A stretch of DNA of 64,000 nt from Bedellia somnulentella (GCA_963576735.1 OY755179.1:3100001-3164000), one strand, 5' to 3'. Counted from the stretch's first letter, positions 43,185 to 54,413 are shown. The notes: a model not told the origin generated them from the letters alone. Program-made: numbers and translations.

Positions 43185-46019
43185 ACATAATAAAACATAA
43201 AGATAAGTTTGTGTTGAAAAAAACTGCAAGATTAGGCATACCTTATTTTTGCTCTCGATTTCGTCATAATAAGAACTCCACCTCTGCATGAAAAATTCAG
43301 TCATTAAATATGAAAACGAATTCTCATGAATATTCTAGACAGAACCCCGACATGTCATCAAAATGGCGGCGCTTGGTTGAATTTTTATAGCTCAAGTAAA
43401 CTAAATGGGACGGAAACAGAAACGGAAACGAACCCGCCGGGAGAGGGCGCTATTGGGTTCAAAACTCTTTAAAACCTCGTCAACTCATATTTTCGCTGGT
43501 AAAATTTGCAGTAATGAATCTTTTCAAAGTTCTGATTGTGCACATTCGTTACTGGTTCCGATTCGTCACAGCTAAGTGCGCTGTCTAACTTTCTACTCAA
43601 ATCTGAACTTTCGAATTCCCCTTTACCCTTATTTCACCTTTCTTGAGTTAGCGGTCCCTAAGTCCCGCGTTGATATTAATTGTTGAATTAAAGTTGAGTT
43701 TTAATGAATTGCAATGAGCATTATTGAAAAGCAAATTTTGATTACAGCGACGTTGTGTTATATTTTGTTTGAGTATTTATAATAGAGAATATTGAAAAAA
43801 AAAATGTATAAGAATGAAATCAAAGTAGGAAAAAGTTAAACAAAAAACTACTGATTCAAAAAAAATTTTGTGAATACTAATAAATAGATAATTCGTAATA
43901 GAGTTTTATGATTTTTATCGGTAAAATAAATGAATAAGACAAAATACGTTCCACGTGCTAAATAATTTTTCGCTAGAAACCAAACAGAGGCTAACAAAAA
44001 CAAAGTATAACAAGAATACAAAGTTACCAGACCATTCTGCGAATGACGTGAAATTGGATATTACTCCTCCCTAGAATCCTCAGTCAATCATTCAGTAAAC
44101 AGGAGAACTCCAACTTATAATTACTACAAATCCGGGACTATCTACAGGCAGAGAACCGCAATAAGCAATTAAGCTACAATGTTATACGATCAGCATAATA
44201 TTTCTCGTCAGCGGAAACTTCTAAGACAAAACCAAGACCAAATTACACCACTAGACAAATTCAGTGATACGTATACTATAACTGTAACTAATTAAAATGA
44301 CTGAATTTGCAATTTCGTAGTTCGAGCTTTTCGTAGTCCAATGCTACGGCGTAGACGCCTTGTTTGTGTCTTAGTATCAATTAAATGTTAGTGTGCTCAA
44401 GAAATTAATTAAGTAAGTAAGCCTTTGGCTTATACTAAGTTTAATTATAATCCAGTTAGAATCTTAATTAAAATAACTTACTAGTTGTTGAGAAGTTGTG
44501 AATGCTGGAATGTATCGAGTTAACACTTGATTGGTCTGATTAATAATTTAAATTGTGTAATATGAGTTGCGAATAAGGTGCTTCATATGGTATTTAATGT
44601 AAGAAATCTAAATTTAATAATATTTTACGAATATGAAAGTTTAAACAGATTAGAGAATTAAATGAATTGAATAATATATGGTGGCATGTGTCACGATAAA
44701 AAATTCTAATAATAAGAAGTGCTAGGAAACTTCAAATATGAACTTCATTAGCCGCTTTTGAAAGTTCAATGGGAAAAAAAAATATTTTTAGTTATTCGAG
44801 TACTATTCCCAAACTGAGAAAAATTTATAAAATTATATCATCGCCAAAATGAACCAAACCACATATTTTGACTAAGGTGAAGAGTTTGTGAAGTTTGGCC
44901 TTGTAGTGTTAAAAGCTTGGCTCTACATGAGATCTGATAACTTTTTGACAGTGCGAGTCGTCTTGGAAACATTTTACATGAAAATGTTTTTGGTGGGGTT
45001 CTTTTGTCTTTTTACTGGAATCAATGACCTGTGCTGTTTTTGCAAAAATATTGCAAATTTTTCTGTAAAGATCAACGGCTATAAATTTCTAACGTTATAT
45101 TTTTGTATGTGGCATAAAATTATATTTTTAAAAGCGAAGAAAAAAGTTGAATATGTTGGTTTTACGACTCTATAAAGTTTGTTTTTAACATAATAACATT
45201 ACTTGAACATAATTCTGGTTAGCATTTTTACAAAAATAAAGATAACACATGCAATATTTTCATAAAACCGTAAGATACTTGGTATAGTTTTGTATAGAAG
45301 TGCGTATGCAAATAACATTTATGCAAAGATATTTTTTTTTATTTATTGTACTCGTGTGTTTTCTTCGAATTCCTTTTTCGCTGAATTAATAATATTTAAA
45401 TTATTTGTGATGAATATGCAACAATCCATCTTCTTGAATATATTTTTCTTACTTTATTTTCAAACAAAACCTAATTGTTATACTTAAAATTCTTATTTTA
45501 ATATTTTATACTAATACTTTATAATTTATACTAAACTTAATCTATGTTTTAACCAAGTGCTACTTGGTTAAAACATAGTTTATGTTTAGTATTTAGTATT
45601 ACATAGTTTAAGTTTAGTAGTACTAATATACCATTGTAATATTATGTTTTATTAACCTTTTCAGTTTGTTATACCTGTCAAAAAAGCATCATGTATAAAA
45701 AAGCATCATTAACTCCACCAAATCGAAATGCCAGCACTTTCGTTTGAACGAATTCTAAAATGGCAGCAACCTAATTAAGTTTCTCTAGAAATTTAATCTA
45801 TAGCTAGTTTGAAATGCAAATGTTCCGATGGGGAGCATCTAAATTGCACAAAGTGATAGTTACGTTCGCTTTCGTGGCTCATTGTCGTTCTTGATTTGAG
45901 AGAAGGCACGATATTTATGAGGATGGAGTACTTTTTAGATACTGTAAGTATTGTTTTTGTATTGAAAATAAGTGATTGATATTTTGCGGTGTGTAATTGA
46001 TATCAACTTTTTACTCACA
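43185..46019. other. 2.8 kb largely repeat-free block
   Basis: No recognised repeat except a possible S1 scrap (44727-44785, TTCATTAGCCGCTTTTGAAA). 43340-43620 is GC-richer (AAAATGGCGGCGCTTGG, CCCGCCGGGAGAGGGCGC). The remainder is AT-rich. The 95-codon plus frame at 44888 has no motif I recognise. A perfect hairpin is noted separately. Confidence 0.45.
45529..45591. repeat. perfect-stem hairpin
   Basis: TATGTTTTAACCAAGT, GCT, ACTTGGTTAAAACATA, flanked by ACTAAACTTAA and its near-complement. It could fold as a 30-bp hairpin. Not a terminator in this eukaryotic context. Confidence 0.7.
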
Positions 46020-46214
46020 TAGGAAGTGACTAAAGGTTTGGGGCTTTTTAGGTGATTTCTGGGCGATGCCGTTGGAGACCCATCACCAACGATGCTTTAT
46101 TTCTACCATCTTCTCCCCTATCAACTTACAATTGTGGCTGTAGAGTCTCTAGCTCTGAAGCTCTGGCTACCCTTTCATGGGATTTATGGCCGTGAGTATA
46201 TGTATGTATGTATT
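46020..46214 (+). repeat. S1 SINE copy, subtype C, 5'-truncated
   Basis: AGGAAGTGACTAAAGGTTTG to GGCCGTGAGTATATGTATG. Confidence 0.9.
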
Positions 46215-46631
46215 TACAAGGAATATTTGAAATCACGATAGTTTAATAACGGCGACTGTATCTGTGCACTCCAAACCACAAACTGCATTATCGATGCAAC
46301 AATTAATATGCATCGTTACTCTTAACTTCTCCTAGAAGTAACTTTTAATAGGGCGCCCAGTTACCGCTTTTATAGGCCGGGAGCTCACATATTTACAACT
46401 TCCTGTTCAATTGCCGAAATTTATTAATTTGCATTTTATCAAAATTTCAATGTCATATCTTTTTTGAACTAATAAAGCAATGTAAAGGTCAAAGGATAGA
46501 AAAAGCGAAATGTAGGCTCAAACATATTGAGTTTATAGAACTATAAACCTTACTTGTATTATTACTTCAACTCGAAACTTCAACGTCCTCGTATGGCACT
46601 ATGTATGCTTCTTCCATAAATATTTATCCAT

Positions 46632-47170
46632 ACTCATACATACATACATACATATACTCACGCCATTAGTTTCCATTGGTGTAGGCAGAGACTATCGATC
46701 GCCACTTCGTACGATCCTGACAAACCTCTCTAGCTTCGCTTACATCCATCAATCTTTTCATATATGCTCTTTTATTTTTCATACTACGGTTGCCTGCATT
46801 TTTGAGCACTCTCTCAATTTGGTCCAAGTGTGTTCTCCGTGGTCGTCCTCTACTAATATTACCATCCACACTGCCCTATAGATCCCTTTTACCAATTTTC
46901 TATCATCTCTATGTGCCCAAACCATGTCAACATTGCTTTTTCTATCTTTCTTACAATATCATCTTCCTACCATACTTTTCACGAATAACACTATTTCTCA
47001 ATCGGACACATAATCTAACATTACAGATTTTTCTGAGGGACCTCATCTCTACTGCATTCACTTTGCTCTCATGCTTCTTCTTCCACACCCAACATTCGCT
47101 TCCATACTGTAACGTTATTTCTAACTCCTGGGATGCTGTACCCAGAAGCCAGAAATAACTCAAGGAAAAA
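46632..47170 (-). mobile_element. L (RTE-like LINE) 3' end, longest 3' piece
   Basis: (ACAT)n, CTCACGCCATTAGTTTCC, then 530 bp of antisense coding sequence. It is 5'-truncated next to a MITE at 47179. Confidence 0.9.
46666..47165 (-). pseudogene. RTE-like LINE polymerase C-terminal region
   Basis: Reading from 47165 downward the minus strand gives LQYGSECWVWKKKHESKVN, then VEMRSLRKICNVRL, RLRNSVIREKYGRK, and after a frameshift the KIEKAM-WFGHIE region. The lower frame (46869 to 46666) has GRPRRTHLDQIERVL, NKRAYMKRLMDVSEAREVC and KWRSIVSAYTNGN. YGSE-W, then AVEMR-LR, then RWFGH, then GRPRR is the post-catalytic end of RTE-type LINE proteins, adjacent to the element's 3' tail. It extends the L consensus about 60 residues upstream of the copy at 4930. 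Two or more frame breaks make it inactive. Compared with the 4930 frame it diverges at several residues, so it is a separate insertion. Confidence 0.85.
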
Positions 47171-47178
47171 AAAATTAA

Positions 47179-47593
47179 GGCTGCGTCCCCAGTAGGCAAA
47201 CTGTTAGCCGCCGACTAAGTTAGCGGCGTATCGGTTTAGTACGCCCTTCCATATATTTCAAATGGAGTGTTCACAGTTTGCTAGTTTTGCACTCACTGTA
47301 CGCAGTTTGCAGCGTTACGCGCGCCGACTACCTTAGTGAGCGGCCGACTCCCACCAAAACCGGTTCCAGTCGGCGGCGGCGATTGGTTGTTCGCCGGGCG
47401 TAGTGACTCCGTTTGCTGCAAACTGATTACAACAAAAGTAAAGTGATAATTCAGTCGGTCGGCTAAACTCTTACAGTTTGCTTGCGACGCACGAAAATTG
47501 ATTTGAGTCTGCAGCTAACTCAAATTTCAGTTCGCTGCAAATTTGCGGCTCACTCTGTCGGCGGCTAACAGTTTGCCTACTGGGGACGCAGCC
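47179..47593. mobile_element. MITE with long terminal inverted repeats, TAA target duplication
   Basis: Left end GGCTGCGTCCCCAGTAGGCA and right end TGCCTACTGGGGACGCAGCC are perfect inverse complements, and the complementarity continues through AACTGTTAGCCGCCGAC (about 37 bp). TAA flanks both ends (47176-47178 and 47594-47596). A 3-bp TAA/TTA duplication with GG-starting ends suggests the PIF/Harbinger superfamily. No coding capacity. Its GC content is high compared with the window. Confidence 0.9.
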
Positions 47594-47839
47594 TAAAGGA
47601 AACGGAAGGATAGAAAATAAATGGAAGATATATATATCACAACACTGTTTATTTTAAATAAAATATCCTAAATTATAAAACCTAACAAAAACCTGAACAC
47701 GAAACTTATTATAAATGTATTAAAAAAAACAACTCGGCTTGCTTATGGCTCAGCTCCTGCTGCGATGGGTGATGATCTTAGCTGGACCAGCTCGTGTCCA
47801 GCAGGTGCCTGCGCCAGCAAGGACTGTTCAACGTGACTG

Positions 47840-48048
47840 GCAAGGGGGCTGCGACTCCGGAAAGCCCGTCGGTAAATGCAGCTCGACGTCAAGGTGGCTG
47901 CGACTCTAGGGGGCTCGACGACAAGGTGGCTACGACTTCAGGAAGCCCGCGTCGGCTAAGACAGCTCAAAAAAGAAGGGGCTGCAAATCCAGGAGGCCTA
48001 TCGATAAAGGCAGCTCGACGACAAAGGGGGTGGTGACTCCGGAGGGGT
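47840..48048. repeat. GC-rich minisatellite, about 51-bp unit
   Basis: Four to five degenerate units built on GGCTGCGACTCCGGAAGCCC, TCGGTAAA and GCAGCTCGACG. One unit is shortened. The period is a multiple of three and the minus strand reads as Pro/Ser/Arg-rich repeats, but stops interrupt both strands. Confidence 0.75.
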
Positions 48049-48830
48049 ATAAATTCAAAGTAATTCCCCAAAATTATTGCTGGATATCGACTTTTGGAAA
48101 TGGGTCTTCAGTGTCCAATTCCAATATTTGTTTCAGAATGATCCACCCATCGCCCCAGGAGCTGAATATATACCACCATCTGCGAACAAGCATGACCAAT
48201 TTAAAACTTTGAAATGACTTATTTTTTTAAAGGATTAAAAGCTTTCCTAAAAAAAAGTAACAGAGAAAGTAGTCCAAATTACAGTGAGAGATTTTCAATG
48301 AATTTGTATTATATATTAGAAAACAAATTAGGAAGGACAGTAAATTAGAATCATTACAACAATGTTTTGACAATTAAACAATATTTCCCTATAGTAATCA
48401 ATTCAAAATTACAACATTCAATAAAATAAATTGCAAGGCTACGACCTAACACCAGCAACTTTCTTGCAGAAAACTATTGGCTGAGAGTAAATTACGAAGA
48501 ATAAAAATAAATATCTGACAGTAAACAATATTGTCAAAATGGTTATTTTCGAGAAAAATCTGGAAGTGATTGGACATAGACTCAAAGATAAATGAGTTGA
48601 GAATACTTTACTAAAGTAAAGCTTATGAAAACAATCTATTTTGTGTAAAAAATACGACAGTGTAGTGAAAATGGTGTGTGTGTTCAAAATGTGTCGTGCA
48701 ATATAAATGTGTATTACATAGTGTGAAATAATAATAAAAATATGTGTGTAAAACGTGGTTTAAATTAAATTCCCTAAGTCCTTTTTAGAATAAGTGTCTG
48801 ATAAAAAAGGTAAGTCAAACATCATGAACT
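48049..48830. other. no supported gene
   Basis: AT-rich sequence with no repeat or motif I recognise. GGTAAGTC at 48810 resembles a splice donor by chance level only. Confidence 0.4.
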
Positions 48831-48839
48831 GTTCCACAT

Positions 48840-49297
48840 CTCATTGGTTTCATTCAACACTCTCAGTTCAATCAGTACCTTAGCATACAATTTACCAACA
48901 ATGCTGAGTAAGAATTACTTTTTAGCCTCTTGGTGTGACTCCTTTCCTTTATATAGAGGCACAATCACCGCCTTGCACCAGTCTTGTGGAACTTTGCCAC
49001 TTGATCAGCATTTCCGGAAAAGGAAGTACAACCAAGACGCCACCAACCCTTTACCAGCCCTCAGCATTTCGATACTAATCCTATCATATCCTGCCGGCTT
49101 CCCTACTTTCTCTCTCACTCACTCTCATTGTCACTGACATCACCCATCTCTTTGTTCCAATCAACAATGCTGACGATTGGCGGAGAAATGGATGCATCCT
49201 CTTTTTCAAACAGTCCCTCAAAATAAATCTTCCATACCCGTTTCATGCTACTTTCATCCGTCGTCAATTCACCCTGTTTATCTCTTATTAAACTCAC
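48840..49297 (-). pseudogene. LINE reverse transcriptase, N-terminal part
   Basis: The frame from 49297 reads LIRDKQGELTTDESSMKRVW and KIYFEGLFE, then SDNESE. Across a frame change come KVGKPAGYDRISIEMLRAGK, LVASWLYFLFRKC and VPQDWCKAVIVPLYKGK. GKPAG-D-I-EML and W--A-I-PLYKGK are reverse transcriptase blocks 1-2. The catalytic YADD box is not present because the sequence ends at about 48840. Confidence 0.82.
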
Positions 49298-49386
49298 TCT
49301 CGTGTTTTGGGACCTCTTTTCTTTCTAGGTATATTTCCCGAAAATTTTTGGTTATTCCGGAAATTATCAGAAAGTTTCCTCTCACA

Positions 49387-49725
49387 CTACTCCTGCAAAT
49401 CCCGTTTTTTCTTTTCTATTTTCTTCTTTACCTTATTCTTAACTCTCTTATATACATCTTCACTTTTCTGCACTACATTGTCAGTTACACTCGCATCCAT
49501 CCGTTTACTAGCTTTAATTGCTAGTAAATCTAACCACGCTTTTTTCTTATCTCCAACCGCCTCTTTCACATGTTTATCCCTCCAACTTGTTGGTGGTCTT
49601 TTTGAACTTTTACACACTCTACATGCTTCCGTCGTACATTCAACCATCGTCGATATTAGCCCATCCCATACTCCTTCTATTTCCATTTCATCCATCATCT
49701 CTTCGCAACTTAGTCTATCATCCAA
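49387..49725 (-). pseudogene. LINE linker between endonuclease and polymerase
   Basis: Continues the endonuclease frame region: DDRLSCEEMMDEMEIEGVWD, CKSSKRPPTSWRDKHV, KKAWLDLLAIKASKR and VKKKIEKKKRDLQE. In RTE-type proteins this W-(D/N)-V, KK-W stretch precedes the reverse transcriptase. The charged end could form a coiled coil. The frame closes next to 49387. Confidence 0.75.
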
Positions 49726-50445
49726 TTATCTCAAGTATTCATCTCTGATATTGTCATCTTCTTGCAGTTTTTCTACTTTTATTCTCGCAAAATCCGTTGT
49801 TGACACTTTAGGCTTGTGACGCCAACGCGTGCTCAGACCCCTTAATCGTGATATAACGAGAAAGTGATCTGTGCCGACGTTTGTGCTCTTATGGACCCTG
49901 GTGTCAACAACTTTGGCTCTCAGCCTTTCATCAACTATCACAAAATCAATCATACTTCTCTCGCTTCCCCTCTGTCTTGTATACACATGGATATCTTTGT
50001 GTTTAAACAACGTGTTTGTAGCACAAAGATTCCTCTCCAAACATACCTCAATCAATTTTTCACCATTCTCATTCACCCTTTGATCACCAAACTTTCCTAA
50101 AACTCTTTTGCAACCGTTGCGTGACAACCAACCCAGCCATTAAAATCCTCTAACATTACAAGTCTCTCATTTAGATAACACCCATTCACAACATCGTCTA
50201 ACAGATTCCAAAACTCCTCCCTCTCGGATAGGGATTTAGACATGTCCGTAGCATTTACGCAAATTATGCGCATCCGGACTAGTCCCAATTTCACCTTAAT
50301 CCACAGGAGCCTTGGAATCACACATTCGTAATCTTTCATACACTGAGCCATTCTTTCAGATATCAGAAGTCCCACTCCTTGGCTAGCTCGGTCACTGTCA
50401 CTCCAAACCAGATTTCTGTAATGTTGCCAAGTTGTGAAACTTCCT
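49726..50445 (-). pseudogene. LINE apurinic-like endonuclease domain, broken
   Basis: Target-nicking endonuclease of an APE-type LINE. From the upstream end: LATLQKSGLE, a break, then GVGLLISERMAQ (50375 frame begins nearby), WIKVKLGLVRMRIICVNA, LEDFNGWVGCHATV, and in the next frame (from 50127) GDQRVNENGEKLIEVCLERN, SMIDFVIVDERL and TNVGTDHFLVISRL. Expected motifs are a GDFN-type segment (here EDFNG, the Gly replaced), S-IDY (here SMIDF) and the catalytic TDH. A frameshift near 50105 separates the two frames. The N-terminal catalytic Asn/Glu motifs (Q-N and ET) lie in decayed sequence beyond 50450. Confidence 0.85.
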
Positions 50446-50849
50446 TTCCCTTACGCTTCGTCTCATATATAATACACATGGAAAATTTAGCTTTCTTTCA
50501 TACGTAATCATCATAATCATACATACTTCATCTATTTTTTCAAACATTCTTCCACATGCATTCATCGTACTGAAGCAGGTCTTTTTAGCCCACTTTTCGC
50601 CCCATGAGAAACCATAGTGTGATGAGTGGCGAGCTACATCGCCGCCTCCGTGTTTATTCAAATAGGAACACATATTGGACTCTCGAGAAGCAAGAGAAAT
50701 AAACTGTCCAGCTAGCCAGAGCCCCGCTTGACTAGGTAAGGTTATTTAGTACCCGGAGTGCACCAGGCTCCGGGACGGCGGCACGCTAGCGACCAGGCTC
50801 ACCCCTGGCCACGCATCCCTCGTCACGGTAGACCTTGGATTGGTGTAAG

Positions 50850-50946
50850 GGCGAAGATGGAAAAGCCCTAGTCCCTTAGTTGACTTCTAAGAGACACCCA
50901 TGAGAAGAGATGGGGTAGTGCTATTCTATGCCGATACCACACAGCA
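50850..50946 (-). repeat. S1 head fragment
   Basis: CGAAGATGGAAAAGCCCTAG, then TGGGGTAGTGCTATTCTATG and CCACACAGCAAA. An internal deletion joins the middle to the head. Confidence 0.75.
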
Positions 50947-51950
50947 AATATATAATTTTACATACTCAGTATTTACTTTATTTACTACGCTTAAGTCCTT
51001 GGAGGTCTGAAATTGTGAGAGGACTGAACGCATAGAACGCGTTTTTATACTATAAAAGAGTATAGTCAAAACGAAAAAGGGAAGTTTTTTTTATTGGTTT
51101 TATAAAAATGTGTAGGCAATAGAAAAGTGAACAATTAGAAAGCAAGTCTCAATACCAAACCATTTCTGTTTAACAGTAATAGTCCGCATACTGTTAAAAT
51201 TTAATCAGCCGTCTGCCAATGAAAACGTAACGTAAGCTCCTGGACTATTAGCTGTATGGCGATGCCGGTAATTGTCCGCTCGGCTCCTGGGCTAATGGGC
51301 CTTCGTTCTATGTTGCTTGACTACTTCAGTGCACTGTTTCCGTTAAATTGTTTGCTCTTAATAGCTATGCAATGTTTTCAAAACTATGATTAGACTGTTT
51401 TGAGAAGTGGCTCGTTATTAAAAAGTCATTAGAACGAAAGCCCTAACAGTACACTACTGGAAAAATATAAATTTTGTTTATTATTTGGTGGAGAATGTTT
51501 GTGGTTTTTATGTGAATTGGTATAAATGTATATGGCTGAATTTTTTTGTGAGTAACTGTATTTTTACGTTTCGTTAACAACAAATTTTCTGTACAAGTAA
51601 TGGTTTTTTAATAGATATTTTTAAAGAAAACTGATGGTTAAAATATTCTGGCACGCAGTATTTATAATTGAAATCAAGTTGATTTACTGTTATTTGAAAT
51701 CAAGTTGATTTAATTTAGTACTCACTGATATACTAAGGGAGCAAATACTGAATGTTTAGTTTCCTAGCAGTCTTCCCCGTTGCCATGATTCCGAAGCATT
51801 AACATTAACATGAGACTTTTGGAGTTACCCAAAAGTCTCACTAATCACTTAAAAACGCCTGATGTAATAGTTACTTTGCACGATACCTATAAGAATAGAA
51901 CCAGATAGAGCAAACGTAGAACTATTCAAAGATATATAATCTCAACTGAA
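50947..51950. other. no supported gene
   Basis: No repeat recognised. An 11-bp perfect stem (GAGACTTTTGG, 6-base loop, CCAAAAGTCTC) sits at 51812-51839. GCTCCTGG occurs twice near 51240 and 51285. No open frame is supported. Confidence 0.4.
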
Positions 51951-52115
51951 ACTCAAACGTTCACGCCTTATATCTTCGAAGGGTTTGTTTAAGGTACTAA
52001 TACTTCTGAACATCACGTGACATTGTCACCTGCTGTTCAGAGTGCCCACGTTTTGCTTGGAAAGTTTACTCACGTGATAAGGGGCAGGCCTATCACCGTT
52101 TTGTGCGAATACAAT
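51951..52115 (-). repeat. S2 SINE copy, 5'-truncated
   Basis: CTCAAACGTTCACGCCTTAT to GTTTTGTGCGAATACAAT. Confidence 0.85.
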
Positions 52116-52718
52116 ATGTATACATACATAATCATGAATTCCAAACCCCACTCCATATAGTCACGTATTGGATCTCATTTGAGATCATTAGAAAGCGTGC
52201 ACCTTCGCGCTTTCGTTACCACTAGTAATTTCCTTAGAGGAAGTTAAAATTTCTGAGAAACGCCTTCGGCAGCTGTCACCGGCAAATGGTATTGACTTCA
52301 TTTTAGAACGTATGTGTTCTTCGATGAAAGGCACTGTTTTGTGATATACATATATATTGCAAGAAAGTACATTGTGGTTCATACAATTTATTTATATTTC
52401 ACAACAAAAGGCATAAGTGGCCACAAACTTAAGTGAAAACTTCATGACGCTTTCTTTATAATTAACCATGAATTGTTGGTTTGGAATAGCAGTACATAAA
52501 TTATTTTTGTTTACTTTTAAAAAAGCTGCGGTTTTAACAACATATTAGGTGGTATATGAGGTACTCAAAGGGATAAGAGCGATATCTCATTACGCTAATT
52601 AGTATTTATTTGAGCAAATTTTTATACATATATGGATGTAGTTCTTAAAGTCTGCCAACCCACATGAAAAGAGCCAAAAGTCCCAAGCACTGTAACAAAA
52701 GGTAAACAATATTTATAT

Positions 52719-52872
52719 ATAAATAAAAGATGTTATTAAAGGAAAGAAAAATTTCGACACTGGCGGGGTTCGAACCCGCGACCTTCGGGTATACGCCCCC
52801 GTCTTTCCTTTAATAACATCTTTTATTTATAAGTAATAATCCCCACATGAGGAATTCATGTCAAAAACATTG
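52719..52872. repeat. M: tRNA-like hairpin repeat
   Basis: A 28-bp stem (52719-52746 with 52803-52831, built on AAAGATGTTATTAAAGGAAAG) encloses the 3' half of a tRNA-like sequence on the minus strand (reverse complement of GGCGGGGTTCGAACCCGCG). After the stem, TAATAATCCCCACATGAGG continues as at 22440. This resembles an inverted dimer of one tRNA-derived repeat. Confidence 0.78.
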
Positions 52873-53246
52873 AATAATATTTATATATTTAAACTAATAT
52901 GCTTATGTATATAAAGGTCATGTCCGTAACAGATTGTAATCAAACGGTAAGTAACATAGTTGGATATTATATGCAGATTTTATCAATGGCCTTACTAGGA
53001 AAGAGCAACTAGCTTAACATAGAGAGTCTTAGCAACATATTCAGAGTAGAGTCAATATACTCCTGAGAGTAATACCTTGTCTACACATATGAACTGATAT
53101 GCTGCGAATTGTCATAAACCACGCAAGTCATTAGGAGGACGGGCCCAAAGACTAATATGGTGACATATCAAATGTAAAGCAGTAAATTATCTGATTTAAA
53201 TAAATTATTTATAATATTGTGCGTATGCATAGTATTTTCTAAGATT

Positions 53247-53315
53247 TTCACGATTGCACATTATAATTAAAACAACTTTTGACTTTCGGATATTTTAATC
53301 GCGTGTTATTACATG
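53247..53315. repeat. one-arm copy of the 8579 palindrome family
   Basis: AAAACAACTTTTGACTTTCG, GATATTTTAATCGCG and TTATTACATG match the 8579 arm, and GATTTTCACGATTGCACATT matches the sequence outside the right arm at 8780-8800. The centre and other arm are missing. Confidence 0.78.
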
Positions 53316-53802
53316 GTCCAAACTACAATAGAGATGATTGTTGGCAATTACCACCTGCTTGGAACCCGATCATAAGCACAACTAAGCAAGGGAAGAACAC
53401 TAGCAAGACTACAGATAACATTAGCTCTTTTTGTACATAGCAAATATTAAGCGCAAATGTAACTTAAATTTTGTGAAGGTAGTTTGTATTAATAATTTGA
53501 TCATATCAATAGTTGTTTTAATATTGTACGTATGCCCCTGAAAGACGACTCAAAAGTCTGCGATTCCTAAGCCTAATATTTGAGCCATTTAACCTCCAAG
53601 GCACTTTACACAAAGCCCCATTCGTAAGTGTGAATAAACATATACTTGAGCTTAAAAATAACAGTTCAATAGTACAAAATACACGAACATCGAGTTTATC
53701 TTCAAGTTAAACAAACATACATATATTTATTTGATTTAGCGATCCCTGATTTTGTGAGAATATCCGGATACTTGTACGTGGGGCCAGGGATTTTATTATA
53801 GT

Positions 53803-54413
53803 ACTAGTGGACCGCCCCATTTTCGCACGGGTAGCGTAGTTTTAAAAATATCTGTGGTCAAACAACAGACACAGACTAAATACATTATTTCTAATTAATT
53901 TACATGGTGAAATCAGTCTGTATCCAGAACTACAATAAAGTTTCTTCATCACTGCTCAACCTTTGTGAACACGTGTTATTGTGAGTCAACCATAAAAGAT
54001 AGACATATGCCGTTGAAGGTTATATTTTAGACAATTATATTTAGAATATTTCTGGATACATGATTTCTAAGTAACTTTAACCATTAAGACTGCACACGCG
54101 ACGAAAGTTTAAAAAATGAAGTCCTTCACCCGTTTCCCCAAAATTTCCCGAAATTCCCCTTCACTACTCCGCTGAAAAGTAAACTATAACCTGCCTGAGT
54201 ATGAAGAATAATTGTACCAAGTTTCATTCAAATCCGTCGAGTAATTTTTGTTTCCATAAGGAACATACAAACCGACAGACAAAAATTGTTCCATTGCATT
54301 TTTGGCATCAGTATCGATCCCTTATCACCTGATATTTTATCCCTGATAGTTATTTTGAAAATATATTTCATGTACAGAATTGACCTCTCTACAGATTAAA
54401 TATAAGTATAGAT
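53803..54413 (-). mobile_element. H: Helitron-like element, shortened
   Basis: ACTAGTGGACCGCCCCATTT at left, ATTAAATATAAGTATAGAT at right. The internal segment next to the 3' end is shorter than in other copies, and the GACA tract is reduced to two units. Confidence 0.82.

Larger units (their letters stand above)
48832..50720 (-). mobile_element. RTE-like LINE, endonuclease and start of polymerase; 3' part missing
   Basis: On the minus strand the order is: a possible 5' region (50845-50680), endonuclease (50450-49800), linker with basic coiled segment (49740-49390), and the beginning of the reverse transcriptase (49160-48840). The element stops abruptly inside the polymerase instead of at its 3' tail. 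That is opposite to the usual 5' truncation and points to a later deletion or rearrangement. It is probably the same L family, but there is no overlap with L 3' pieces to prove it. Confidence 0.82.

Noticed and set aside
44888..45175. 95-codon frame with hydrophobic segments
   Set aside because: In AT-rich DNA Phe, Leu and Ile codons are expected; no recognised family or start context.
49307..49819. 170-codon plus-strand frame
   Set aside because: It is antisense to the LINE linker and endonuclease, whose minus-strand reading shows conserved motifs. The plus frame is a shadow.
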